Shown: positions 9,330 to 19,574, numbered from the stretch's first letter. The stretch: 19,887 nucleotides of DNA from Mucidula mucida (GCA_015501055.1 JADNYV010000621.1:1-19887), one strand, 5' to 3'. The notes: generated by a model not told the origin, from the sequence alone. Made by a program: numbers and translations.

Positions 9330-9965
9330 CTCTTCTTGACCACATCCTCATCTTCGCCTCTTCGCGCTCCCGCCGTCCGTTTGGAACCACATCAACAGAT
9401 CTGTGGATGACGCTATGGACTGCATCCAATTGCTCATGCCCGGCTCAACGCCTATCCTACGTAAGTCAAGAGCGCTCGCCAACTGATCATGCACGAGACC
9501 GGTGCAAATCGCGTCAATGCTGAGGGGGCGGCTGGTGGCGGGGAACGGGATGGACATGTGCGCTGGTCAGATATTCACCGCTCGCCGAAATCGAGCCGAC
9601 ACTCTTCCAGCCCGACACGAAGCTCCGACTTGTGCATCTCCTTAGCCCGCTTAAGCTCACCCTCATAGCCCAGGCCTCATGACGTCCTAAGTGCGTTATT
9701 CGTCCATCACCATCCCTCCCTCTAAACACCCCCCACGCTAGCTCTCACCGCGGACTGCGCATCTTTCTTCTACCCAAGCCACGTCCCAGCCACTCTAGGC
9801 GTACAAGAGCGCCTCGACCTCATGCACTCCAAAAAGCTCTTTTCCCTCCCCGCGCGGTATCTCACCACCAAAGACCAATCAACCTCGTTTTTGTCTTCTC
9901 GCCTGAATACATCACGCTAGACGAGAAGATGTGCAAGCAGCTGTCTGTCCCCGCGCGCGTGTAAA
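9330..9965 (+). pseudogene. Coding-like trace in several frames, unrecognised
   Basis: Four protein-like segments follow one another in different plus frames: LPPSVWNHINRSVDDAMDCI (from about 9369) up to a GTAAGT donor-like site at 9460; YSPLAEIEPTLFQPD and LRLVHLLSPLKLTLIAQAS (about 9572-9680); ADCASFFYPSHVPATLGVQE and LMHSKKLFSLPARYL (about 9748-9870); then INLVFVFSPEYITLDEKMCK (about 9877-9936) ending in a TAA near 9961. Possible acceptors are GGTCAG at about 9571 and CACGCTAG at about 9740. I could not build one consistent reading frame, so this may be a decayed gene or an intron-rich one. The family is unknown. Confidence 0.3.
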
Positions 9966-10485
9966 GAAGCCCGTAGGCGTGTGACGCGGCGTGAAATGTA
10001 GAGAGCGATGAGCCTGCAAAGTTGCGCTTGATGATGGATGAGGAGAGCGACAAGGACGAGGTGGCGGGTGCCGTGGCGGTCGTGGCGTATGCGCAGTGGA
10101 TGAACCAGAGCGACTGGGCTCGAGGTCGGGGACGAGACTTGTGGGACGGGCGATTTCGGGGAATATGATGATGAGTTCCCCCAGGCGCATCCTTTGTTGT
10201 GCAGGCTGTTGAGTGAATGGTGGTTCTCTGGTGTTGTACTTGCTATTTCATTGAATAGTAACGGTAGGCATACTCGGAACATTCATATCAACTTTGTATA
10301 GCCTGGCTACAATACAGTCGGTCCCGGCCTGTACGTCTTCAAAATCACCCTCACCACGCGAAATGACTGCACCCCCAAAATGAAACTTATGGTGCATTGT
10401 TCTTGGGGGCATCTGTTTTCAAAAGACACTAAGGATATCACAACAACAACAATATACATATTCAAAGGGTAGATATAGACGATGG
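9966..10485. other. Intergenic, with a hairpin-capable sequence
   Basis: No gene is supported; the minus frames here are antisense low-complexity. CCCCCAA (10372-10378) and TTGGGGG (10403-10409) can form a 7-bp stem about 75 bases past the stop of the kinase-like gene, perhaps within its 3' untranslated region. Confidence 0.4.
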
Positions 10486-11870
10486 CTAATATGATGGCAC
10501 AGGATCATCCTCAACAATGCTGGCTGTTTTCACACCTGGTCTGACTCTCCATCTCAGTCCACGTTCCGGGTCGACCGTTGAATCCTCGTAATATAACATC
10601 TCCAACTGCTCTTTCGGCAAAGCTCTGATCCACGAGTTGATGAAACCCCATCCCCACTCTTTCACCAGGCGCCTTTGCGCCGTATCCGAAGGAGGCGTGT
10701 TAAAGCGATGCCAGATGTTCCCATCGGAGCGCTTCAAGATTTTGCGTATGTCTGAGTAGAAGTCCTGTCTCATCGAGGAATGCATCCATCGTGCTGCAAA
10801 TGTTTTACCAGCAAGGGCATGGAATCCTGCGCGTCCCCAGTCGATGAGAACCGGATCATTGGTTCCATGGCGAAGAATGATGTTGTTGGAATGGAGGTCG
10901 TTATGCGAGACACCGTAGCGACGGAGGCGCCTCGCCAGATCAAGAATCTTCTGCGAAATAGCCTCTGCTTCGACTATGGATATATCGGCTCCGGGACTAA
11001 TGGACGACATGAGGCGGCCAGGAATGTACTCGGTCAATAGACCGTCGATGGCATCTAGCGATGGATGAATGGAGGGGCCCGACGACATAGCAATGCGTAC
11101 GGGGCCGAAGCATTTCGGCACGAGACCCAATTTCTGAGCCGCCGCCAGAGCTTCGTACGCCTTCAGCTCGGTGCGGCTGGCTTTATCAAAGTATCCCCAA
11201 TACTCGAGCTCTACGAACCACTCCGGGTCGTCTTCCGACCGACCATGTTCATTGAGTACGGGATGTGCGCCGGTGCGCTCGATGTACATGGTGAGATTTG
11301 TCTGGAACTGTCGCTCATGGTCAACGCTCCAGGGCACGCTTCGCTCTCCAATGCGGCGATCAGCGAGCTTACAGATGAGCCTGTCCGGTAGACCAGGAGC
11401 ATATTGGAGTGGTTGGATTAGAATGCAAGCAGAGTTGGTGAATGGGTGGAATGCTCTGAGGACCTTCGCTTCGACCATCCGGTTACTAGCACTTGTCACC
11501 AATGACATGTGGATAGTGTTGTTGGCTCTATAAAGGGCTTCCGGTGGTCTGACAATGTTTTAGGAGACGTATATAGGAGTATTTCGAAAGCTTACTGAAA
11601 CCATGTATGTGAGCTTACTTGAGAAAAGTGGCGTAAACCTGTCGACACCTGTCATTATCCATGAGTTCATTGAGCGAGTAGACAACCGAGAAGAGCTTAC
11701 TGGACGAGCTGAGTAGAGCATGTCTCTCTGGGGTGTCCGTTGACACAGAGATCCAGGATGTCGAGCAGTATAAGAGCAAGGCGCTCCGGCAGGTCCCGAG
11801 GGGCTGTGACAATTCCGATCAGTGACTCCCCTTTTCCTGGCGTCGTCGACATGTTCCCGGAGACTTCCAT
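10486..11870 (-). CDS. Protein kinase-like / phosphotransferase-fold protein, three exons, 420 residues
   Basis: Exons on the minus strand are 11870-11701, 11648-11619 (only 30 bases) and 11548-10486. The introns are 52 bases (GTAAGC...GACAG) and 70 bases (GTAAGC...TGTCAG, branch-like CTAAAAC). All phases agree and the joined frame is open throughout; the start ATG at 11870 follows an in-frame TAA. Kinase-fold motifs in order: candidate ATP-site Lys in ICKLADRR (about residue 127), helix-C Glu in TELKAYEAL (194), hinge LLTEYIPG (237-244), catalytic loop HNDLHSNN (282-289, Asp 284) and metal-binding IDWGRAG (302-308, DWG in place of DFG). The HNDLHxxN and DWG signatures suit small-molecule phosphotransferase or atypical kinase-like proteins more than standard Ser/Thr kinases. 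The substrate is unknown. Exon 1 resembles no domain I know. A broken copy lies at 1480-2297. Confidence 0.8.
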
Positions 11871-12329
11871 ATCTACTTATCCCCGTACGTCGTTCGAATC
11901 ATTCTTCTCAGCGCTTCACGACAAATCATTCCTGCATGAGAACTGTTACGATGACACTAGTATGTTGTCAATTCCTGCAGGAGATGCTTCAATGTTTGCC
12001 GCTAGAGCGGGGAACGTCAAGAACTCAAGTAAACAGTGAACCATTTAGCGCCGAGTGATCCACTTCTGTGGCGCGCTCTTCTCCTACCACCAAAAGGAGT
12101 GTCCTGACTAGATCTGTGCTATTGCCGCGCGGTAAGTCGACTAGCGCCATCTGATACATATGCTTCGAATTGATAGTGTGATGAACGCGGATTGATGCCC
12201 TACTGAATTGACGCCCGTCGATGCACGCTACACCCATCAATGAGCCGCTGAACTATTTGTGTGACGCAACTTGCTGCGCAAGGAAGCTCTACCGTGACAC
12301 CTTCGACTCAATGGAGGAAGCATTCTACA
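11871..12329. other. Intergenic region upstream of the kinase-like gene
   Basis: Short unsupported frames only. It should hold the promoter of the kinase-like gene (minus), but no TATA box is evident near 11870. Confidence 0.4.
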
Positions 12330-12350
12330 GCAGCATGCACAGCATGCTGC
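12330..12350. repeat. Perfect 9-bp inverted repeat with 3-base spacer
   Basis: GCAGCATGC (12330-12338), ACA, GCATGCTGC (12342-12350). An outer inverted pair, AGCATTC (12319-12325) and GAATGCT (12371-12377), brackets it. It lies about 80 bases upstream of the TATA box at 12431 and is a candidate site for a dimeric regulator of the downstream gene; that role is inference. Confidence 0.8.
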
Positions 12351-12430
12351 ATTTCGTGCTCTTATTGGTGGAATGCTAGGACAAGGGAATGATGTCTTTT
12401 GTTCTCTACGCGGGTCTTCAACCCCCCCTA

Positions 12431-12440
12431 CATATAAAAG
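12431..12440 (+). promoter_or_regulatory. TATA box
   Basis: CATATAAAAG is a strong TATA match, followed by a pyrimidine-rich CATCTTCC...CATC leader and the ATG at 12566. Transcription would begin at about 12465, giving a leader of about 100 bases. Confidence 0.6.
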
Positions 12441-12565
12441 ACGATATGTGCTACTGGATGCCCTCATCTTCCAACCACCGAGGCATCTCATCCTTCATCG
12501 TACACAACCCTAGTCCCTAGTACACCTTTGTTTTCGAAGTCAACTCCACCAAACACCCTCCTCTA

Positions 12566-13169
12566 ATGGCCTCCAAGATCATTATTGAAAAAATTCCCGG
12601 TGCTTTATATGAATTGCCTACTGTCTGTTTTCTCGTCTGCCCGTTGTGAAATTGCTAAGACTATATCATTCAGAATTTACGCAAGGCAAAGGATAGCCTC
12701 TTTGTGGACTACATAAAGGCCGTTCTTGATCCCAACCGGACATTCGACACCATGAATAACGAGTACAAGAAGGCTGTCAAGTCAGGAAGCTGAGTACGCA
12801 TCCATGGCGACGCAAAGTCAATTGCGAAAGGCGCATACTGCCTCCATTTCAAGTACAAAAAGGGAAAACCCAGCCAACCCGACATCCCATATGTGTGTCT
12901 CGCTACAAGTGACACATGGGACCCTAGAAAAGTCATTATCAAGGCCCCATTTAGGGAGGTTGAGCAGGCGGATTGAGACAAAGAGGAGAATGCAGTCAAT
13001 GGAGAAATACTGAAGAGGATAGTCCAACAGGCATTGGAGGTATGTTGATGTGTCTCTCTTGCGCGAAGACTTGTAATTCACAAAGGCATTCTAGAAAGCC
13101 AATGCCTGCAGAGAGGTCTATAACTCCTACAATGATGAGGGCATTGAGCAGATTGATTTCGAAGACTAA
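12566..13169 (+). pseudogene. Three-exon gene of unknown family with two in-frame TGA codons
   Basis: Exons are 12566-12622, 12674-13039 and 13095-13169. Introns are 51 bases (GTCTGT...TTCAG, a non-standard donor) and 55 bases (GTATGT...TTCTAG); both keep phase 0. The start is MASKIIIEKIPGALYELPT, the middle includes YCLHFKYKKGKPSQPDIPY and CLATSDTWDPRKVIIKAPF, and the end is NSYNDEGIEQIDFED-stop: 165 codons in all. TGA interrupts the frame at 12791-12793 and 12974-12976, yet codons on both sides read as one consistent charged, soluble protein, so I call it a recently inactivated gene. Without repair it yields 58 residues. No signal peptide or known domain is visible. The promoter looks intact. 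A sequencing error or a truncated functional product cannot be excluded. Confidence 0.68.
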
Positions 13170-13706
13170 GGAAATATATCATAACTTGCTTCTCGATTTG
13201 TACTAGTAGTAATTTCCGGCATTGAGAATTCTTTAATTGAAATAAGGAGCCACAGAAAGGCAACGGCAACGCAACGGACTGACTGAACCCTCTGCATCAA
13301 TGAAAATTGAAAAACCTAGTGAGAAACAAACCTAGCAAGCGGCTTGGCAAGAGATGACAACTTCCCGGACCTTCAAGTTTTGCCTTCGTACTAATTATCC
13401 CCTTCAGTTATCCATATGTGAATGGCTACCTATATGACGAGGCATAGCCCGTCTTGAAGTCTTGCCGAGAACGTGGGCAACAGCATGCAACTGGGACAAT
13501 GAGTGTATTACTTAGTGTAGGCTGCCATATGGACAATGATCCCCGCAGGTCTGACACTTTTCTTGACTCGTCATTTGGCCAAGCCATTAGTCCCTCCACC
13601 ACAGGGTGCGTCACCGAGATGTGCAAAGCTTTATCACAGTGTTCTCCGGAAATGAGAAGCTCATCAAGTGTGCGAGACCAGAGAATTATAGGGACGAAGA
13701 CCACCC
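13170..13706 (+). other. Host flank of the retrotransposon
   Basis: No gene can be assigned. In the last 250 bases three frames are open at once: plus 13454 onward, plus 13606 onward (VQSFITVFSGNEKLIK then CARPENYRDEDHP), and minus to 13426. The second reads most like protein and is cut exactly at the LTR border, so an interrupted host exon is possible. The five bases before the LTR, CACCC (13702-13706), are the expected target duplication, but its partner lies beyond the window. Confidence 0.4.
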
Positions 13707-14085
13707 TGTTATGAATCGCCATATTTTCACATTTTCAATCTTATCATATCTTATTGGGGCTTGTCTTATCAACCAACGGACTGTTTCATCATCTGTTTCG
13801 TCACCGATCATACTCTCTTTCATTACCGAAGCCGTACTCATGTTGGACACACACCCAACACATGGATGACATCATACATGCCGATACCTCATGGACTTCC
13901 TATTGTATACACACCACCGACACTCGTAGCACACATGGTCGTTTCAGTATTATTACTTACATGCAGTTACCACTCGTATTTAATAGGTTTTACGGACTAG
14001 TAGCATACAAACACTGGGGCAAGGGCGTGGAGCATCCCTAGTGGAAACACGTATGGACAAGGAGTCCCAAACACAGACTTACTAG

Positions 14086-14093
14086 TATATAAG
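14086..14093 (+). promoter_or_regulatory. LTR promoter TATA box (U3)
   Basis: TATATAAG lies about 25-32 bases upstream of the proposed transcript start at 14117-14118, the normal spacing. Confidence 0.75.
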
Positions 14094-14117
14094 CAGTAGT
14101 GTAGTATCATTGTACTT

Positions 14118-14129
14118 TAGTTCCGATCT
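14118..14129 (+). promoter_or_regulatory. Self-primer at the predicted RNA 5' end
   Basis: TAGTTCCGATCT is perfectly complementary to 14238-14249 and lies where the TATA box predicts the transcript to begin. In Tf1-type elements the first bases of the RNA fold back and prime reverse transcription in place of a tRNA. Confidence 0.85.
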
Positions 14130-14237
14130 CATTTATACACCTGGCCTAGCCTAGTCTTACGAACACGAACACTTTCTCTTTTAGTTCTTGCTGTGGTACC
14201 TGGTTTAGTCTTGTGGCTATAGTCAGTCGCTAACAGA

Positions 14238-14249
14238 AGATCGGAACTA
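14238..14249 (+). promoter_or_regulatory. Primer-binding site (self-primed)
   Basis: AGATCGGAACTA begins two bases after the LTR end and pairs with 14118-14129 over all 12 bases. It does not start with TGG, as a tRNA-primed site would. Confidence 0.87.
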
Positions 14250-14834
14250 CTCTCAACCACCTACCACACATCCCTGATCGTCGATCAGCACTTCGCTGTT
14301 TGATCATCACACATTCCCCTATTCCCTTTCCCTGTTTACAGATCGACGGAATCCTAATTCCAGCGCACGTCTGCATACATGTGTATTGGTCCCAGTAGCG
14401 CCGGCTAACAGTTAGAGATAACTGCCTCGGGTGCTGGAAGTAGCCGCTCTCATGAGAACAAACTTTTGGCAGTTGCACTTCAGTGGGCGCTGTTTACAGG
14501 TCAACCCCCGTTCCCAGGAAAACTTCGGCTTACCTCACACCAGAGGGACGTCGGCTGGGCAATTGCGAACTTGTGATAAGCTCTTGGGCTCCGTAGATAC
14601 GTAGTTAGTAGTCGGTAAAATAGTGTAGACAGTTACGATACCTACCAACTTTACTTACATTACAATACACACCATCATTCCCCAACCTACCAAGTCCTGG
14701 ATTCTATCTCAGATCTAGGTGATTCCTCCTTATTCATCCAAACCTCTATTCCCTCGCCCGTTTCATCCAAATCCGCATCACCCATATCCCCAATTTCACT
14801 CTTTCACTCTCCGATCCTATCACCTTGATTCATC
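14250..14834 (+). other. Untranslated leader of the retrotransposon
   Basis: About 585 bases between primer site and gag ATG. No coding frame or domain is seen; it probably contains packaging signals. The open frame starting at 14719 is out of frame with Gag until about 15000 and its first part is not real. Confidence 0.5.
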
Positions 14835-15654
14835 ATGTCCAGCGAAGCACCCAAAACCGCTCCTCACACACCCGCTCATCATGCCAATGTCGAAATCAAA
14901 GGCCAATCCCTTGTCAACAAGCCTTACGACTATGACGGGGACAAGTCCAAGTACAAGAGCTGGTGGTGATCGATGTTCACATATATCCGTGACAAGAAGA
15001 ACAAAGGAATGGACAGTCTCTTGGACGGAGTTCAAGGAAGACTTGAAGGAGCGATTTGTGGATTCCAACCTCGCGCGAGACGCGCAAGACCAGATCGAGC
15101 GGTTGCGCCAGGGGCAAGACACCGCTCAAGATTTCTTTCAGAAGTTCGAGGTCCTGCTCACTCAGGCAGGATACTCAAAGGATGACGCATTCGTCGTGCA
15201 ACTTCTCGAGACCAATGTCAACGAGAAGATCATCGACCAGATCTATGGCAGCCGAGACGGGTTGCCAGAGAAGTACAAGGATTGGAAGGCACAGATCCTT
15301 CAGATCAATCAGCTGTGGAGAAGGCGGGCGGCGAGCAAGAGGTCCGGCATGCAGTCCCGGCCTCAAGCTCCGCAGGTGGCTACACCAAGAGCTAATCCTA
15401 CGAACCCACCTCCGACGCCGATCACACGACGAGATGCTACCGGTGTTACCTATGGAGGAGCCGGCAGGCCAATGGACATCGACAACGCACGTCGAAGAGG
15501 ACTTTGCTTCAGCTGTGGCGAACACGGCCATGTCAGCAGGTTCTGTTCTAAGAAGGGTCGACCCCAGACGATTTGGGGTCTATGGACCGAAATGACCGAC
15601 GAGGAGAAGAAGAAGCTGGCCGAAGAGTTGGGTTTTGCGAAGCTCCCGCAGTAG
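14835..15654 (+). pseudogene. gag: gag (nucleocapsid), broken
   Basis: Gag starts at the ATG 14835 (MSSEAPKTAPHT...). It reads PYDYDGDKSKYKSWW and then meets TGA at 14967-14969. The same frame continues with SMFTYIRDKKN, after which sequence for the middle of Gag is missing and the frame shifts at about 15000. The remaining part, EWTVSWTEFKEDLKERFVD onward, is open to the TAG at 15652. It includes the capsid C-terminal region (QDTAQDFFQKFEVLLTQAGY) and a CCHC zinc knuckle, CFSCGEHGHVSRFC (15505-15546), which binds RNA in active elements. The stop, the deletion and the frameshift would prevent a normal Gag. The first stop looks like a CGA-to-TGA change. Confidence 0.85.
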
Positions 15655-15671
15655 ACGCAGTCCTGCCGGAG
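15630..15671 (+). promoter_or_regulatory. -1 ribosomal frameshift signal between gag and pol
   Basis: The heptamer G GGT TTT (15630-15636) sits in the Gag frame exactly as X XXY YYZ. A 6-base spacer (15637-15642) follows, then a hairpin: arms CTCCCGCAG (15643-15651) and CTGCCGGAG (15663-15671) pair at 8 of 9 positions around an 11-base loop that holds the gag stop. A -1 slip enters the pol frame, which is open from 15573. Function is inferred from form. Confidence 0.8.
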
Positions 15672-18600
15672 CAGTCATCAAGGAAAGGGTTGTCAGATGC
15701 AGAATCTATTTACAGTACGGGTACTGAAACATCTAAAATATCATCGACGATTCTACCACCAAAACCTGCGAAAGAAAGATACGAACCAAACACGCCTGAG
15801 TGGGTTGCACAAAGGCTAAGAGAGGATGACATGCTGAGAGCAGTGGGAATTTTGAGAGCATGGATGCTGGAGCGGAGAGAGAGAGAAGCGACGGAGGAGA
15901 AGGTGATGGCAATCAGAGCGTTGACAAAGGAAGCTGCGGTGGAAGTTGTGACGGAGTTGAAAAAGTCGAGGAAGTACATCCGGGGAACAAAGGGGCAAGA
16001 CATGAAACTCCGAGTAACCATAGAGAGCGTGCACACAGGCTCTGAATGGGAAACGAGTGCCCTTCTCGACAGCGGAGCAACGGGTTCTTGCATCAATAAA
16101 GAATTTGTCGAGAAGAACGGACTCCCGATCAAGGAGTTACCGGTCAAGCTCCCTGTCTACAATGCGGATGGAACCCTAAACGAGGGAGGAGCAATCGAAG
16201 GTTTTGTGGAGGTCCGGATGAAGATTGGTGATCACGCAGAAAAGATCGAGTTGGCCGTCACCAATCTTGGCAAAACAAGCATCTTTTTGGGGCTAGATTG
16301 GCTACGATATCACAACCCCACGATCAACTGGACGGAATCCATGTTGTCTTTTGATCGATGCCCAGACCGTTGCGGCTACCTACCCGAGTATAACTCGCCG
16401 GAAGATGAAGGAGAAGACGTAGAAGAGAAGTTGGAAGAGGGAGAGCGTTTGTTCTGGATGGACTGGGACAACTATCGCAAAAGCGGTGAAAAGCTGAGAT
16501 CACAACAGCCTTCATCCGCTGCTGCACCTTACATTGAGGAATTCTCCAATGTATTTAGCAAGGCGGACTTTGACAAGCTACCGGAGCGAAGACCCTGAGA
16601 TCACGCGATAGAACTTACGCCTGGTTCCAAACCGGTTGATTGCAAGGTTTATCCCCTTAGCCCATCCGAGCAAAAGGTATTAGATAAGTTCCTGGAAGAA
16701 AACATACGGACGGGACGTATACGGCCATCAATTTCCCCTATGGCATCACCCTTCTTCTTTGTCAAAAAGAAGGATGGAAGCCTTCGGCCAGTACAGGATT
16801 ATCGGAAATTGAATGACATGACAATCAAGAACCAATACCCCTTGCCGTTGATTCAGGAGCTTATCGACAAGTTGAAGGGAGCAAAGGTTTTCACGAAGAT
16901 GGATGTCCGATGGGGTTACAATAACATCCGGATCAAAGAAGGTGATGAGTGGAAAGCGGCGTTTAGAACAAACCGAGGCCTGTTCGAGCCATCAGTCATG
17001 TTCTTTGGACTTACAAACTCGCCGGCAACATTCCAATCGTTTATGAATCACATTCTGAAGGAATTGATTGACGACGGACATGTTATCGTTTACTTGGACG
17101 ATATACTTATCTTTACGAACACTCTCAAGGAGCATAGACAGATTGTACGAAGGGTATTAGAAATATTACGAGTAAATAAGTTGTATTTAAAACCCGAGAA
17201 ATGTAGTTTTGAGGCACATACTGTAGATTACTTAGGAGTTATTGTTGGAGGAGGAGAAGTGAAGATGGATCCGGCAAAAGTGGCCGTAGTGAAGGAATGG
17301 AAGGAGCCGACGAAGAAGAAGGAAGTACAGTCATTCCTGGGCTTCTGCAACTTTACCGACGTTTCATCCGGGGATTTGCGGGAGTAGCGAAGCCATTGAC
17401 ATCGCTAACCGGGAAGGGCGAGTGGGTTTGGGGCATGGAGCAGCATGAGGCGTTTGAGGAGTTGAAACGGAGGATGACGGAAGAACCCGTTCTGATTGTA
17501 CCACGCGACGACGGCAAGTTTTGAGTCGAGGCAGACTCCTCGAACTATGCGAACGGGGCGGTTCTTTCCCAGTTGGTTGACGGAAAATGGAGACCAGTAG
17601 CCTTTCGGTCTCGTGCGCTGAACAAGTAGAGCGCAATTATGAGATCTACGACAAAGAGATGATGGCGATTATGGACTCAATTGACGACTGGAGACAATAT
17701 CTCCTTGGAGCAAAGGAAACGGTGGAGGTGTTTACCGATCATCAAAACCTCCAGTACTTCCGGAAGCCACAGAAGTTGAATCGGAGGCAGGCGAGATGGG
17801 TTACGGAGTTAGCGGAGTATGACATACAGATGATTCACAAGCCGGGCAAGACGATGGGGAAAGCTGATGCCTTGTCATGGATGACAGGCCTTGAGAAGGG
17901 GGAAAAAGATAACGAAAACGTTGTTTTGCTCAAGCCGGAGTTTTTTATTTCACAAATTCAATTTTCTTTACATACAGTAGATACACCGGAGGACGAATTA
18001 CTTAACAAAATCAAACAAAGAAAAGGAAACAAAGACAGATACGTACAAAAAGCATTAGAAAACAAAGAAAAAGGATGGAAGAGAAGGAAAATGGACTTAT
18101 TATATGGAAGGATCGTATTTACATACCAAAGGACAAGGAATTGCGGGGAAAAGTTATCGGAATGCATCACGACGCACAGCTTGCAGGGCATCCCGGACGA
18201 TACAAGACCCTCGAGCTGATTACACTACCTATTGGTGGCCAGGATCAGCCGAGACGTCCGTGAATACGTAGAAGGGTGTCAAAAATGCCAGGTTACAAAG
18301 TCACATCGCACGAAGCCGGCTGCACCTCTTCATCCTATTATGTGCCAAGCGAGCCATGGGAGATAGTAGGGACGGACATGATTGGAGAGCTGCCGGAATC
18401 AGGAGGATACAACGCGATCAGCACGTTTGTGGACCATTTCACAAAGCGATTACGCATCATACCGACACACACCACTCTGACGTCAGAAGGCATGGCCCGC
18501 ATTTACCGTGATCGCATTTTCCCCATACATGGGATGCCACGACAGATGATACATGATCGGGTCCACAATACCACTCGCGTTTCATGAAGGAGTTGTACCG

Positions 18601-19549
18601 GTTGTTGGGCATACAGGAAACTTTACAATGGCGTATCATCCACAGGCAAATGGGCAGACGGAACGGTTGAACCAAGAGATAGAACATTTCTTACGGTTAT
18701 TTGTCAACTATCATCAGAACGACTGGCATGAATGGCTACCCTCTGCTGAATTCGTTTACAACATCGGGTACACTCGGCAACCAAGTCACTCCGTTCTTCG
18801 CAGACATGGCAGACACCCCTACAAAGGCACCGCTCCAAAAAGGCATCGAGAAACGAGACTGCGCAGGAGTTTGCCGACGGCATGAGGAAAACATGGGACG
18901 AAGTGGGTCGGCATTGAAGATGGCAAAAGAGGACATGAAACAGTTTTATGACAGGAAGCGGACAGACGCAGTAGAGTACAAGGAGGGCGACAAAGTATGG
19001 CTGGAAGGGACAAATCTCAGCACGGACCGACCAATGAAGAAGCTGATGACAAACGCTTGGGCCGTTCAAAGTGATCAAGAAAGTTGGGACGAGCTCTTAC
19101 AAGCTCCAGATTCCTCACACGTGGAAAAGCATCCATCCGTGTTCAATGAGGCCTGTTGACGCCTTACCACGAGCCGCAATTTCCGACGCAACCCGAGACA
19201 CGCGTCCACCACCTGTGCTGGAAGGAGCCGAACCGGAATGGGAGGTTGAGAAAGTGGTGAATTCCCGGAAGTACCGCGGGGGTTTTCAATACAAGGTTCA
19301 CTGGAAGGGTTATGGCACACACGAGCAGACATGGGAACCGGCATGCAATCTCAAAATGCCGACGAAGCCATCAGTGATTTCCACCAACAATATCCGAACA
19401 AGCCAAAGCCACCCGCGCTTGCTCGCATTGAAGTCCCCATGTCGCAAGTTCCATCACATCTATTCCGACCCATGCCACCGCCCGATACCGAACCCCTCGA
19501 CGTCACGCTACCTCTGCAGCCCTCATGGAGCGACTCTGGCGCAGAATGA
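15637..19549 (+). pseudogene. pol: pol: protease, reverse transcriptase, RNase H, integrase, chromodomain; broken
   Basis: Domains in order: protease with LLDSGATGSCI (catalytic Asp codon 16068); reverse transcriptase from [12 protein letters not shown] to YLDD (17091-17102); RNase H with VEADSSNYANGAV, the Glu in YEIYDKEMMAI and FTDHQNLQYF; integrase with the HH part (HHDAQLAGHPGRY), CQKC, and catalytic core Asp, Asp, Glu codons near IVGTDM, IHDR and GQTERLNQE; and a C-terminal chromodomain (VEKVVNSRKYRGGFQYKVHW, then KGYGTHEQTWEPA). Lesions: TGA at 16596-16598 and 17522-17524, and frame changes near 17350, 17628, 18085, 18240, 18335, 18565, 18612, in 18750-18900, near 19070, 19150 and 19345. 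The conserved ADALSRM motif reads ADALSWM. The catalytic motifs survive, but no continuous Pol can be made. Confidence 0.9.
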
Positions 19550-19561
19550 AACTTGCGCCTT

Positions 19562-19571
19562 AAGGAGGGGG
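19562..19571 (+). promoter_or_regulatory. Polypurine tract
   Basis: AAGGAGGGGG lies three bases upstream of the 3' LTR, the normal place for plus-strand DNA priming. Confidence 0.85.
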
Positions 19572-19574
19572 TGA

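Larger units (their letters stand above)
13707..14235 (+). repeat. 5' long terminal repeat
   Basis: It starts TGTTA and ends TAACA, the usual TG...CA inverted ends. The left border is set by alignment with the 3' LTR copy at 19575; the right border by the inverted end and by the primer-binding sequence that begins two bases later. Length 529 bp. Confidence 0.92.

Noticed and set aside
12791..12976. TGA codons read as selenocysteine or by an altered code
   Set aside because: No SECIS-like structure is apparent, and the retrotransposon shows the same kind of TGA changes as damage.
14230..14410. LTR end at the second CTAACA (about 14405)
   Set aside because: Only the end at 14235 places a complementary primer site immediately downstream and matches the TATA-predicted RNA start.
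14719..15000. Gag starting at the ATG 14719
   Set aside because: That frame gives Pro/His-rich nonsense until about 15000; the Gag-like start MSSEAPKTAP is at 14835 in another frame.
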